From Monosiga brevicollis MX1 (taxonomy: Eukaryota > Opisthokonta > Choanoflagellata > Craspedida > Salpingoecidae): a stretch of 36,611 nucleotides of DNA. The stretch covers positions 62,041 to 98,651 of the forward strand of contig NW_001865064.1 of NCBI RefSeq assembly GCF_000002865.3. The letters are read 5' to 3'. Under the pieces are notes generated by a model. That model worked only from the letters and a program-made list of their open reading frames with translations. It did not search any database and was not told the DNA's origin. Below, piece by piece: positions 1-12,000 of this stretch; the stretch's first letter is position 1; each line of letters opens with the position of its first letter. Position numbers and translations under genes: made by a program.

Positions 1-727
1 GCGAAGGCACTGGTTACAACCAGGCCAGCGGTCGGTTCAGCAGCGGCGGGTAGGAGGGTGACGGTGCCGGCGGCGGGTGGTAACAAGGTCCAACCAGTGT
101 AGGTGCGGGGTGTTGTGTTGTTGCTATAAAAGATGTAGGCCGTGGACAAGCTGTTGTCTTGGGGGGCGGCGGTGAACGAGGCGGGTCGCTGGGACTGTAG
201 GGCGGCTTTGACGGAAGCAGGTTCAAAGCCAAGTGGCTGGCGGTAAGTGACGACCAGTGAGACGGCTTCGGCGACGCCCGTGCCCGTGTTGCTGTCCTCC
301 AGAAACAGGGCAAGATGAGAGGCACCGTCGACACGCAAAAGTTTGGAGAGGGAGGAGACGACGTCGATGGCCACGTGGCTATGGCCAGATGACGTGTTGA
401 ACGTGTTAAGATACGGGCGGTGCACGAGTGTAACGGCATTGTCATCCGTTCCCAAGGTCACGCGCCAGGTAGCTTGGAGCAGATTGCTTTGGGCGTGCTC
501 CGTCAGGTTGGACACGAGCAAATGTGCCGAAGCCGGGATCATTGGCCCAAATGCCCCAGCATCCTGAAATCTAAAGAGTCGAGAATTCAAGTCGGCGGGG
601 TCGATCGTGGCCACGCGGGTCACCACCGAAGCAGCTGCGGATTGAAAGAAGCAAAAAATAGATGATAAGAAGACCAAGAGCGAACAAGAACCAAAAAAAA
701 AAACGCAAGAGCAAGCCAGACAGATAA

Positions 728-762
<35 letters not shown>

Positions 763-2347
763 GTGTGTAAGGCAAGATGAGGCGAGCAACAAAAGCTCAA
801 AGCAGCGCTTCTGAATCCTAGACAAAGCTCCAAAAAGGCACCATGTAGCTCATAAACGCACCAGAAGCCTGACCGGCGGCCGATCGCAAGGCAGAGGGGG
901 CTGTGCCACGAATGTAAATATCGTTGAGATCATTATCGCTTGCAGAGACCAGATCTAAGTAGGTTGTGGCACTGGTGGATACTGCAAGCATTGATGGGCA
1001 CCAGGCAAAATAGATACGTGGAGAATGAATACACTTCATCTGTCAGTCTTGTTTCTTTGCGATTGTTCTTCGCTTTGTGTGGGGGTGAGTGACAGCACAG
1101 GGCCGTGCCAAGCTGCATTTGTCGATGAAGTCAAAGCGAAAGAGATGGAGGCGATCATACACACCGGAGCAGGACAACGACGTGACGAAAGGGCTGACGA
1201 CGGGGACAGCAGGGACAAGAACGCCATTGGCCCAGATGAGGTGGGTGCTTGGAAGGCGATCAGAAGTCGATGCTGCTAGTTCAACGCCGCGACTGTTGTT
1301 AAGGCTACAGCCCCAAGAGTCGTCAAGGATGGGGTAGCCCTGAACCAGGACGAGCCCGATCAGGCTGCTGTTGGCGGGGACAGAGGTGGTGGGGGGCATG
1401 GGGGTGGTAGTTGTGGTGTTTGCAGACGGGGCAATGGTTGTGGTCGCCGCCAGTGTTGTGGTGATTGTGGGCATTGTGGTTGTAGTCGTGGTTGTAGTCG
1501 TGGTTGTAGTTGTCGTCGTCGTTGTAGTTGTTGTCGTCGTCGTGGTTGTTGTAGTCGTTGTGGTTGTCGTTGTGGTTGTGGTGGTGGTGGTGGTGGTGGT
1601 GGTGGGACGAGAACAGATGGGACAGGCACGCGTAAAGCGACAGTCTAACTGATGACCAACCACGGGGAGCGTGACAGCGGTACACGTCTCCACTTGAATG
1701 TTGTCCTGTTGAATGGCAACACCAAAAATGTCGGTTGTGCACACGTCATTGGCGAAGAAACGAAAGCCGTAAAGATCCGTGTTTGTGACACCACGACTGG
1801 CGCGCATGTACGCCTCATTGATGCCGAGTCCATCAAAGCCTTCAGCGTCAATCTCTTCACAAACATCAACCTCAACCAGTTGACACCAAGCATTACCTGT
1901 GCAAATGGACCAAACAAAAAGGACCGCCACGCACCAGGTCAGGCAAAGAGGTAAATGACAACCGAGTGGGCCAGCAGCGCAAGAACGCCGACACGCAGCG
2001 GCAGACGGGAACGCAAGGACGTGAACAAGATCGGAACGCACTGTTGTAAGCACAGCCTTCGTCGGGCGCAAAGGTGCAAAAGTAAATTTCATTGGCCGCC
2101 AAATCTACAATGATGATGGGCGGGTGGCAGGAGCGACGGAAGTGAGTCTCGATTTGTGTCGCGGGTTGGGGGGCCGCGGCAAAAAGAGCCGAGGCTTGGG
2201 TGACGGAACAAACACACCATCTTCACAAGTGACAAGCACCGTAAGGCAGAGCAAATTTAGCAACCAAACCAGCGAGGCTGAAGCATAGCGCCGGCGCGGG
2301 TATCCGCGGCCTCCATTGCCGCGACTCGCTACACCCGGCCGCCACAT
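1..2347 (-). CDS. Secreted or membrane-anchored protein with polythreonine mucin-like linker (partial, 3' end outside window)
   Basis: I do not recognise the family. Four introns link five exons: 2218-2347, 2042-2104, about 1099-1896, 862-981 and 1-634, the last running off the left edge. The start is the ATG at 2347. An Arg-rich N-terminus is followed by a hydrophobic segment (LVWLLNLLCLTVLV), so a signal peptide or signal anchor is likely. A Cys-containing region follows (motifs FCTFAPDEGC and CEEIDAEGFDG), then 43 consecutive threonines at 1475-1603 and further Thr/Pro/Ala-rich sequence, which suggests a stiff O-glycosylated stalk. The downstream exons resemble an extracellular beta-rich region with NxS/T sites. 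Phases agree at three introns: donors GTGTGT, GTGCGT and GTGCGT pair with acceptors at 2105, 1897 and 635. The third intron, 982-1098, has a weak GTGCTG donor and is less certain. A poly-T tract in the last intron appears as A(31) at 729-759 on the plus strand. Confidence 0.65.
1475..1603 (-). repeat. Threonine-codon repeat (43 Thr)
   Basis: The minus strand reads only ACN codons over 129 nt. It opens with a block of pure ACC and then mixes ACA, ACC and ACG. Mixed synonymous codons suggest selection for threonine as well as simple slippage. The tract lies inside the exon of the mucin-like gene, and further Thr-rich sequence continues to about 1390. Confidence 0.85.
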
Positions 2348-3254
2348 GGCGCGCACGGGGGGCGGAGAAAAGAAGAAGGCGGGGAAGAAAAAGACCAAGA
2401 AATCGATGGAAGAGAGGCAGGAGAACACGAGGGTACAGCGCCGGGCCAGAGGCAAGAGGCAACAATAAGGGCAGCCCCCGTTCAGGGCAGCGCGCAAACG
2501 CCTACGCGCGGCAACACGACGGCGACGGCGGCGACGACGGGACGGCGACGTCGTTCAAGTCGTTGCCTCCCGACGCAGAGACAAGGCACCAAAGGGGGTC
2601 GTCCGGTAGAGAACAGTGGGAACCGGGAAGAAAAGTGCAGAGATGTTGAGAAGTAGCTGATACCAAAGCGAGGATTTTCTACTACGTTTACAATCTTATG
2701 CAGAGACATGAAGTTGTAGGGTTTAAAATTTAGAGAATAGGTACTCAGCTGTGACTCGGACAGAGAGACGAACAAACATTGTGTGCTCCAGTTGGACACG
2801 CTCTCTCGAAAGCTCTCTCGAAAGCTCTCTCTCTCTAAAGCTCTCTCTCTTTTGGAAGCTCTCTCTCTAAACTAAAGCTCTCTCTCACGCTAAAGCTCTC
2901 TCCTAGCTCTCTCTCTCTCTAGCTCTTGCTCTAGCTCTCTCTCTCTCTAGCTCTCGCTCAAGCTCTCTCTCTCTCTCGAAAGCTCTCTCTCTAAAGCTCT
3001 CTCTCTCTCGAAAGCTCTCTCTCTCTCGAAAGCTCTCTCTCTAGCTCTCTCTGTCTCTAGCTCTCGCTCTAGCTCTCTCTCTCTCAAAGCTCTCTCTCTC
3101 TCTCAAGCTCTCTCTGTCTAAATATCTCTCTCTCTAAATCTCGCTGCATCAATAAAAAATGAATTGCAGGCACAGAGATCAGGCAAGCAGGTCGGGGTTT
3201 AGACGTGGTGGGAGCAACTCAACAGGCGCTCGAATGAGCTTCAAACGACAATGC
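2348..3254. other. Spacer upstream of the mucin-like gene, with a CT array
   Basis: No convincing gene is seen. Positions 2348-2800 would hold the promoter and 5' leader of the minus-strand mucin-like gene, and include GAC/GGC-rich sequence near 2515-2560. From about 2800 to 3145 the sequence is an AGCTCTCT-type array. The OTC gene ends at its right border. Confidence 0.6.
2798..3146. repeat. Interrupted (CT)n array with AGCTCTCTCTCT units
   Basis: Runs of CTCTCT are separated by AAAG, TAG, CGAAAG or TAAAG spacers, giving repeated units near AAGCTCTCTCTCT. The repeat is imperfect, with units of varied length, typical of an expanding microsatellite. Seen directly. Confidence 0.9.
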
Positions 3255-4424
3255 CTAACAGGAACAGCGAGTGGGCATTGAGTTTGTTTTTCCACGTGAT
3301 GTCTGCATCGGCCATATGAGTAAGCATGGCGTACCTTTGAGGAAGCAGACGACGGCCTTTTGGGCGTGCAAACGGTTTTCGGCCTGCTGGTAAATAACGC
3401 TCTGTGGGCCATCAATGACCTGTTCCGTGACTTCAATGCCACGATATGCTAAGGAAAAAAAAGAAAAAAAAAAAAGCATAAATGAATCGAGGCGCCCGTG
3501 CGTGAGCAGCGCTCAACTCAAAACAGCAAGGCCAGAATAAAAGGGTCGTGCAATCTCTCGCTCCACCTCCGTTTGCGCCCCTCTCTGTTCGGAACATCAA
3601 TGGAACAAACCGGGCATGTCATGCATAAAGATGGCAGTGGGTTTGGCGTGGGCCATGACGTCCTGCGTGACTTGGTAACCGTCAAACTCTTTGAGGCGGC
3701 GGGCCTTGTCGGCTTCTTGGCCCATGGAGACAAAGGTGTCGGTGTAAACCACGTCGACATCGCGCACGGCTTCTGCGACATCCTCCGTCTCTGTGATGGA
3801 GCCGCCACTGATCTGGGCCAGCGCCTCGGCTTCTGCACGCACGGCCGGGTCCATGGCGTGAGCTGCGGGGGCGGCCACGCGAAAGTGCATGCCGAGGTAG
3901 CCAGCCGCCAAGGCCAGGGAGTGGGTGACGTTGTTGTTGCCATCACCCACAAAAGCCAGCGCCAGGCTGTTGTCAAGACGGCCGTAGTGCTCGTAAATGG
4001 TGAGGACGTCGGCCATGGCCTGGCACGGGTGCTCGCGATCGCACAGCGCATTAATGACGGGGACGTGCGAGTGATCGGCCAGCTCGCGGACCGTGTCGTG
4101 CTTAAAAACACGGGCAATAATTACATCCACCATCCGGGACAGTACGTTGGAAACGTCCTTGATGGGTTCGCGCGTACCCAGACCAATGTTCTCCGGGCCC
4201 AGGTACATGGCATGGCCACCCAGCTGAGTCATGCCGGTTTCAAACGACGTGTGTGTGCGCAGGGATGGCTTTTCAAAAATCATGGCCATCGTATTACCCG
4301 GCAACAACTTGAGCTGCTGGCGCTTGGGCATCTGTTTCAATCGCGCTGCCGACGCGATCACCGACCGCAGCTCCACCGCGTTGAGGTCTGTGATGCGCAA
4401 AAAGTGGCGCAAAGGTGGTGACAT
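3255..4424 (-). CDS. OTC: Ornithine carbamoyltransferase
   Basis: Joins carbamoyl phosphate to ornithine to give citrulline (arginine biosynthesis or urea cycle). Two exons: 3611-4424 and 3255-3448. The intron has donor G|GTTTGT and a poly-T acceptor, and phase 1 closes, giving about 335 aa. Motifs counted from the ATG at 4424: [11 protein letters not shown] (carbamoyl-phosphate loop, from residue 54), [14 protein letters not shown] (from 132), [15 protein letters not shown] (ornithine SMG loop near 233-235), and after the splice AYRGIEV, IDGPQS and [10 protein letters not shown]. The usual HCLP motif reads HDMP (268-271), with Asp at the Cys position. The frame stays open upstream to 4595 without another ATG, so a mitochondrial leader could lie on an unseen exon. 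The C-terminus after FLKG is uncertain: a stop at 3255 follows an unusual tail, and a GTACGC just after FLK could be a further donor. The sequence looks closer to bacterial-type OTCs than to vertebrate ones (inference). Confidence 0.9.
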
Positions 4425-5272
4425 GATGAACCGTTCCGGCGATGCAACAGCGTGCAGGCACGGAGAACGTCGTTGCAATGCCTCGTGTTCCTCGGTCTCA
4501 GATACCCAGTGAACGGGCTGCGCTCTACATGCACCCAAAGTCAGCGGCACGGACGCGGGCACGACGTCAGCACGTGAATCAACTCGGCTCGCCACTTACA
4601 CACACACACACACACACAAACACATTAAGCAAGCAACTGGACACGAAGAAGCCAACATGTCCCTGTGACTCTTGACATTGTATACGATCCATCTGATCAG
4701 ACAGGGGCAGCCCACTGGCCACCGGGGGAGCGGGCGGGGAGCAGCGCGGCTCCGGGGACTGGCTGCCGTTTCCGTTCCCATGTGCCCACTGACCCAAGTT
4801 GCTGACAATTGGAGTTTGAGGCGAGAAAATGCGGCAAACCTTCGACTTGTTGCAGATGTTAAAGCATACCCTGATTTACTTTATGAAGTTTTCAACAGCG
4901 TTTTGCTTATTTGGGTCTGGAAAGGCGTTTATGCTCCTAAATCCAGACTTTTCGTCGTTTTGTTGAGAACAGTAATGTAAGTTGATGCACATGTCCGCGT
5001 CGCTTTTAACCAAAATGCCGAGTCTGGTTCGTGCATCCAATATCACACTTTCTGAAGAATGTATAATGTTCACAACGTTATTTGATAAAAGTTATTTTAC
5101 GGTTTTCGTAGTCTTGCGCCTCACACAATGTGAGGGTACAATAACCCTCAACGCAACAACACGACACGGCACGACGGGCTCGACGGGTGGACCAGTGGGT
5201 ACGATTTGGGCAGCAGCCAGGTGGCCTTATTGGGCTAACTCGGCGCTTTAAGCAGAGGTTCCACCTGCCAAG

Positions 5273-5545
5273 ATGCCTCGTCCCGATACATCGACAGCAG
5301 CGCACACGGCAGAACACCTGACAAACTGTACCCTGGTCATCCCAATGGAATGGGGAAGAGTGACCCGGCGGCGTCGTTTCCTTGTTGCCTACAATGAACA
5401 TGATGATGTCGACTGCTTGTCGACCTGCCAACTTGAATCGGCCCATGCCTCTTTCAGATACTACAAAAGACGCAAGGGTAGACTCCAATGGCATCCACCC
5501 CTTTTGACTGTTGCTGGTTGTCTGTGTCTGCTGTCGGACTGGTAG
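5273..5545 (+). CDS. Possible small ORF, unknown (90 aa)
   Basis: It opens with ATG and has a mixed, protein-like composition, including NCTLVIPMEWGRV, a basic RRRR run and a YYKRRK motif. No family is recognised. The antisense strand is also open here (5078-5494), so the coding strand, if any, is undecided. No splice partners were found. Weak candidate. Confidence 0.2.
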   Translation: MPRPDTSTAAHTAEHLTNCTLVIPMEWGRVTRRRRFLVAYNEHDDVDCLSTCQLESAHASFRYYKRRKGRLQWHPPLLTVAGCLCLLSDW

Positions 5546-5751
5546 AGATCAATCAACCCAAACCATGTCATTGACCAGACGAGCAACGTCACTTGTGGAG
5601 CAGCCAGCCAGCTCAGCGTCTGTTGACGTTCTGCAAGCAAAGTGTTTGCGCTACCTATGCTCGAGAACCTGGCTGCTTGCTGCTGGTTGCTCTCAAGCTC
5701 AACACACAAGCATACAAGCAAAAAACACTCTTCCATCATAAGGTTGGCTCT

Positions 5752-5868
5752 ATGGAAGCACATACAAGCACTTGGTGCTTTCATGGAAGCACATACACAT
5801 ACAAGCACTTGGTGCTTTTATGGAAGCACATACAAGCACTTGGTGCCTTTGTGGAAGCACATACAAGC
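5752..5868 (+). repeat. Tandem repeat of about 30 bp with hairpin core
   Basis: Four copies of a unit beginning TGGAAGCACATACAAGCACT lie head to tail, starting at 5752, 5783, 5821 and 5851. The last copy is truncated, and copy 2 carries a short internal CATACA duplication. The first two copies contain AAGCAC-TTG-GTGCTT, a 6-bp stem with a 3-nt loop; copy 3 has one mismatch (GTGCCT). The array ends about 230 bp before the ATG of the giant gene. Confidence 0.85.
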
Positions 5869-6097
5869 TCACACCACTGGCATGGCATCATTTTTCAATC
5901 TCGGGCTCTGGTTGTCTTCAAACGACTCCCTTGCGCCCAGTGATCCGTGTCTTCCCCATCCACCCTACGGCTCGCCCTTTCCCGCCTTCTGCTCGACTTG
6001 CTCTACCGACCTCAACTACACCACAACGACTTTCCTCTTCGCTTCTGGTCCTCCAAACCGGATTTCTTCCTTCACCTCCTCCCCCGCGACCGTGATC

Positions 6098-9000
6098 ATG
6101 AGCTTTTGGTCTGCTTTGAACAAGTAAGTCAAGTTGATGCTAACCCCTGCCATTGCCCTTCAAGTCATCTCATGCGCGTACCCGACTGGCTGCAATGGAT
6201 GTGATAGACTTGAAACGTCTGACCTGCCTCCGCCACCGGATGAAACTACTGAAGCTGCGGAAACAGATGAAGGATGGGATGCTGTCACAATTGTCAGCGC
6301 AGGTACGTCGGGTTCCCTGAAAGAGCCTTGATTATCGTCATCTTGCCACACCTCACTCAATTTGTGCACGTAGTGTCGGGCGAAGAACCAACACTCGAGG
6401 TCTCGGCTGTTTCCAAGATCAAGGAGAAGGCTCAAGCCCGCTCGACCAACGAAGAAGAGCGTCGTCCACCGGGCGAGCATCCTCCTCCAACAGTGCCTCC
6501 TGTTCCCCGTGCTGTCTCTCGTGCAGCCTCGAAGGTGGAAGAGACCGTCAAGACTGCGCGTCAAGTGGACGCCAGTGAGCTGGCGCGCGAGGCTCAAAAG
6601 CGGATCGAGCTTCTTGAGGCTAATCTTGTTGAGTACAACCTGGTGGGCTCGGACGCCAACACTGGAGTAATCTTCCTCGCTCCAACGAGCTCTGGCAAGA
6701 CGACCACGCTGCTCTGGCTTGAAGGCCATCCGATTGAAGAGCGTGCTGTTCCCGGCAAAGAACACTTGCGCCATCTTAACGTGGCCTGCAGCGCCCCCGA
6801 CGAAGTGCAGGGGCTAGTGGGGGACGGTATATCGGCCAGGACCATCACGCCGCGCTATCTCGCGAGGGATCGCATCGTGTACGTTGACCCTGCTGGGTTC
6901 AACGACACCCGCTCGGTCATCCTCGCCATGATCAACAGCATGGGTTTGCGCCACCTCCTGGACAAGATGCCCCGCAAGCGAATCGTCCTGCTCGTCAACT
7001 TCCGGGGTCTCTCCCGCCTTGATGCCGTCTCTAGCATGCTGCAGAGCTTGCAACGGCTTTGCCCCGACTTTGAGGCTCTGGCTCCGGGAATCCTCTTTCT
7101 GTACTCCCGCCTGGACGGGAATACGAGCAAAGAGGTCATCGTCGAGCTTCTCAACGGCTACAAGGCGCGCCAGGGCATTCGCGAAGTACCCTACTACACC
7201 AAGACGCTGGACCTGATGATCCACCAACTCGAGCGCCACGAGGACACTGTCCTCCTCTACCCACACCTTGATGCCCCCGATGGCGTGCGCAATATCATTG
7301 CTCGTGGCATTCGCGATTGCTTGCCGTTTCATCATATGGGGTCACCCCTTGAGGATGGCGAGATTGCCATGATACAGCAGGCCATTGGCAAGGAACTGGG
7401 TAGCTTGCATACCTACCTCAGCAGTGAACAGCCCAGCGTTTATCGCCAGGGCATCAAACACCTGACCACGATTCGCACGCTTGCTCAGCTCATTAATGAC
7501 GAGGCCATCTCTGAGATGTATCACCAAGCTCTCGATCTCCTGGGCAAGGTCATTCAAACGCATGCTGTGAGCTTTGCGCGCGCTCTGAAATCTGGGCAAT
7601 TTGAGGTAGCCGCCCGTCACGACAAGACCCTTCAAGCTCTGGAAGGCTACAACCAAGAGTTGCAACAGACCACTGCCATCTCTCGAAACCTTTGGTCGCG
7701 TGTGCAGCAAGCCTGCGACCTTGTCGACAGTGCGCAAGCCTTTGAATCTCTCGCCGATTTGCAGCGAGCGCTTCGAGCGGCGGCTGCAGCGGTGGGCATG
7801 CGCTTGGCCAAGGACGTATCAGACGCTAACGAGCAAGAGGCGTTTGCCGAGTGCGCGCTGCCGGCCGTGGCCACGCTGTGTCAGTTTGACCAACACCTTG
7901 CTTCTTCCTGCTCGGGACGCTTGCTATGGAATCCAATTGCCGAATCGCTGCTGAACGAGGCAGTGCAAGCTTCAGCGGCCATCACCGCCGTGGTCCAGGC
8001 CCTGAACAGCGCTATCACCGTCCCTTCTTCGCGCAATGATCTCTCTGTTGACATGTGGCAGGCGCTGCGCTCTGCTCTGGGCCTGCACCAGCGCGCACAA
8101 GCGTACAGCGGATATGTGCTTTTGGACCAGCTGCGCACTTGCTATGATCAGGACAAGACCTTGCTTCTCGAAGCTGCCAGCCAGCTCTGTGCAACCATCA
8201 CAACCATCCACAAGCTGATGGCCGAGTATCACGCAGAAGACCTTATGCTGGAGCGCTTGGCTAGTCTCATGGCCTTGCTTCGGCACGTGGAAACGGTAGC
8301 CGGGCCCGAGTGCGTGGCCCCTGGCTCGCGCCATGCCGACATGCAAAGTGCTTTTGCTCGCGTTGTCCGCGATCGCTTGAAGAAACCCATCGCCCACGCC
8401 GTCACCGACGAGCAGCCAGCGCTTGCCGCATCTGCCCTCGGGCAGCTACTTGCCCTCCTCGAACCCTTTGGAGCAGACGAGGTGGTGCAAGATACTCAAC
8501 GCGATGCCCTCCTACTCCTCAATCGCCTGGCCAACCAGCAGCGCCACTGCCAAGAGACCCTGCGCACGATACTCGCCCACGAGGGCTCTGCACGGGATTT
8601 TGAGGCCTTAGTCAAGGCGATAAAAGCGCTCACCGCGTGCCAAGTTCTTGACAAGATTATCGAGGATGCCCGCTGGTTGCCTGCAGATGCCGGCTCACCA
8701 GACGCCCAAGCGCAAGATCAAGGGCAAGAACAGGGTGCTTTGTCAGCCAAAGTGACTTGGCAAACCAGCGCCCCGCTTATTAAGCGCACTATCCAAGAGC
8801 TGCACGACTTTCTTGGCTCCTTGTGCAAGGACCTTGCATCCGCGCTCAACACGCGAGCCACTCCCGGAGATCGCGTTTTGACAAGCCTGCAAGCCTTCCA
8901 CCTCGTTCAGAGCCTGCTCGACGATGAGATTGTGCAAACCCTGGTGGCGCAAGTCGCTGCTACCATCACGCAAGCCTGCGACCATCTTGCTTGTTCCAGC

Positions 9001-12000
9001 GTTGAGAGCATGAGTGGTCACACCCGGGATGGCCACTTGAAGTGGTTAACGCAGACGGCCGAGTTTGTCGGTGATCTCGACGCTACCTATCCGCTCTTGC
9101 GCAGCCCAGAATGGGCTTCGGTTCAGGCTAGCCTCAAAGATCAAAATGAGCGCATGCTCGCCGACACCAAGGCTTGGGGGGACCAACTGGTTGCTACAGT
9201 GCGTGACACAGTTTCCGAGGATCGCCTGGGCGAAACAGCATCTGAGCTCGATGCGCTGCACGAGTTGGGCCATGCGCAGGATCTGCAGGTCCAAGGCATT
9301 GCAGCCCCCTTGTATGAACAAGCATTGGAGGTTGTGCGTCGTCGTTTGAAAGAGCTTTACGAGGAGTTTAATCTCTCTATCAGCGCGACAGATCTGGGCG
9401 TCTCAGTGAAAGCCAAAAAAGTTCTCATTGATGCCATAGTGTTGCATCCCCATCTCCCCGAGGCCAATCTTATTACCAAGTCCATTGAAGAAAAAGACCA
9501 AGCCATGATGAATGCCCTCCGGGAGCAATTTGACACCGACCTTCTTGCCAACAACTTCCACGCAATCCATGATGTTCTTACGGGTCTGTTACAGACTCAA
9601 GACGCCCCAGAATGGCGCGCCGCCTACCGAGGGCTCAAGCGCACTGCTATTCTCAAGATGCAGCCAGAGTTGAATCAGCGTGTGGAGGAAATGCAACGCG
9701 CGGCGCGTGGCATTCGTGCCACCCATGCCAGTACTCAGATTGGCGATTTGCTACAAAGGCTCGATCAGCAGGACGCCTGGTTTGTCAAGGCGCGTGTCCT
9801 GGATGCTGCCCTTCCTGAGCTGCGTCTAGCCGAGGCAGAAAAGCAGTTTTCAATCATTGTCAAGAACATCTACCACCGCTTGTGCAGCCGACTCTGGGCA
9901 GCTATGAAAAAGTACCATTTCAATACAGCTGAGACTCTCTACGGTCACCTCCAAGCGTGGCAATGCGTACACCGCGCTGACCTGGACTCTTCCGATTTCC
10001 TTAACGATACATCCATGGCTGACACTTCCGTTGCCGGTGAGGCGCCGATGAGCGATAGTGCCAGCGAGGCCCCCAGCGATGTTTTCGGCGCCCCTAGCAA
10101 GTTGACGGCCATTGAACGCTACGCCGCCGAACTAGATACACAGGTGACCAATCATGTCACGTCTCTTTTGAAGGAGCGGCGTGGTGTGGAACTCGCTCGT
10201 GTGCTACGCAGCCTGAAGTCAGTGTACGATGGGGTGTCAGAGCAGGGTCTGTTCACAACGGATCTGGTTGGGCTGGTGGATCAAGTCTTCCACCAGGTGC
10301 ATCGCGAGGCACAAGCCGAGCTTTCGGGCATGCAGCGCACCCTGTACCGACAAGGAGGTCCTGCGGCAGCCCGCGAGCAGCTGGCCGCGTTCGACGAGTT
10401 ATTTCGACCGCTGGAAACGCAACGTCTGCCGCCCTTTGAGAATGACGAGTCGCAGATTTGTCAGCTGCACAGAGCAGTACTGACAGAAGTCCGCGATACC
10501 GAGGAATATTTCACCTTGCCCGCGCTTTCACCTGAGGTAGCAGATGAAATTCTTGCCATGCTGGCTCAGGGTCGAGCGGGGAACATGGGCAGAGTACTTG
10601 ATTCGGTCAAGGCCCTCTGTAAGAGGGCGGTGGCTGATTTGCAGGGAAATTGCTACGCCAATGAATTGGGCCTTGGTCTGACTGACATTGTCGTGGACCG
10701 CTTCTTGGGGCTTGCCAAGCTTGGGACCGAACTCAAGCGTCCCGACATTGCTTTGGCATCACAACACGTCAATGCCATGCTGGGCAGCAGCGTCACCGAA
10801 GGCTTTCGAGCCGTCAACAAATGGCTGCGCTCAGATCTTCAAACAGTCCATAATATGTTGAAGGCTTTTAATGTGGACCAAGCGCGAGAGGCCCTCTCGG
10901 GCCTGACGCAAAGCGTCAATCGCCTCTCTGCTACAGGCCTTCCAGCCGAGTCGCTGGATTTCCTCAAGATGCTTCAGGACACTCTCGAGTCGTTTACGGT
11001 CAATGTCAAGTATGGCACCGATCCGGTGGATCGACTCGACTTGGCTGGCTTCATTGCCGATAGCTTTTCAGCCGAGACCTTGGCGGCTCGCATCGACCAA
11101 TTGGCCATGGTCACCTCGGCACAGCACTCGAGCAAGAGCGCACCCGTGTTTGGCAGCCAGGACGTCTTCAATCCCGGACAAGCCCTGAATAAAGTCCTTG
11201 TGCATTGGCAGGGTCTACTGCGGCAGGCTACCACAGTTGTAGAGGAGTGCATTGCTGGCTGTCAGGATGTTAGCATCCTTGCGGCACACTACGCGGCCGT
11301 GGCCAAGCTGGCACAACGACAGCCTGCCGAGCTGAACGACGACGTAGCCAAGACACTGCACCACTTGAATGACCGCCTCGCGGCCTTTGCGCGTTCGGCC
11401 GGGGCTCGCGTTCAAGCCCGGGTCGAGGGAAAGCACTGGCACGAGCTAAACGAGAACCTTTCGTTCACTTATCAGGTCGAACGTGCCCTCGCCACTTTGG
11501 CACAGGCCCAGCTCCCCGCGCTGACCACACCCCTTGCAGATTCGCAGGAGCAAGCACTCCTTTCGCGGGTCCAAGCCGAGGACTATGTGGGCAACGACAC
11601 ACTCGACGAACTCGCACGCTGTTTGGGGCGCCTTCAAGAGCTGTCCTCCAACTGTCTCGCAGAACGAGTCAAGACTGAGGTCAAATCGCGCATCAAGGCT
11701 CGACTAGACGGTCTGAAGGGCCAGGGGAGCACTGTCGACTTGGACCTGGCCGACTGCTTGTCCGACGTTGGCGAGTATGGCGAGGAGGTCAAGCAATCTT
11801 ACAACCAGTTTGCGGAGGCATTGGTTCGCCAGCGAAAGGCAGCAACCAAGACCATGACGATTGACAAGGCCTTGGCCGATATGCAAGCGGGGCCTCACGC
11901 CATCTCTGCCGCACATGCCGATCGCCTGCGAGCTGCCTATGACAGCTACCGTCGTGAGTTTGAAACACACATTGCAAAATCAACTTCGGCCATTCCGGCC

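Larger units (their letters stand above)
4425..6097. other. Intergenic region between OTC and the giant gene
   Basis: The two genes are divergent here, so both promoters should lie in this 1.7 kb. It holds a (CA)n tract at about 4600-4619, a relatively AT-rich stretch near 4800-5110, a possible small ORF at 5273-5545, and a hairpin-forming tandem repeat at 5752-5868. Nothing else could be supported. Part of it may be 5' untranslated sequence. Confidence 0.5.

Noticed and set aside
2105-2497. 130-codon minus-strand frame read as one unit
   Set aside because: Only the part from the ATG at 2347 to the donor at 2218 fits the gene; the frame beyond is intron, and the upstream start is a TTG.
3498-4421. 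307-codon open frame on the plus strand
   Set aside because: Antisense to OTC, whose catalytic motifs are on the minus strand.
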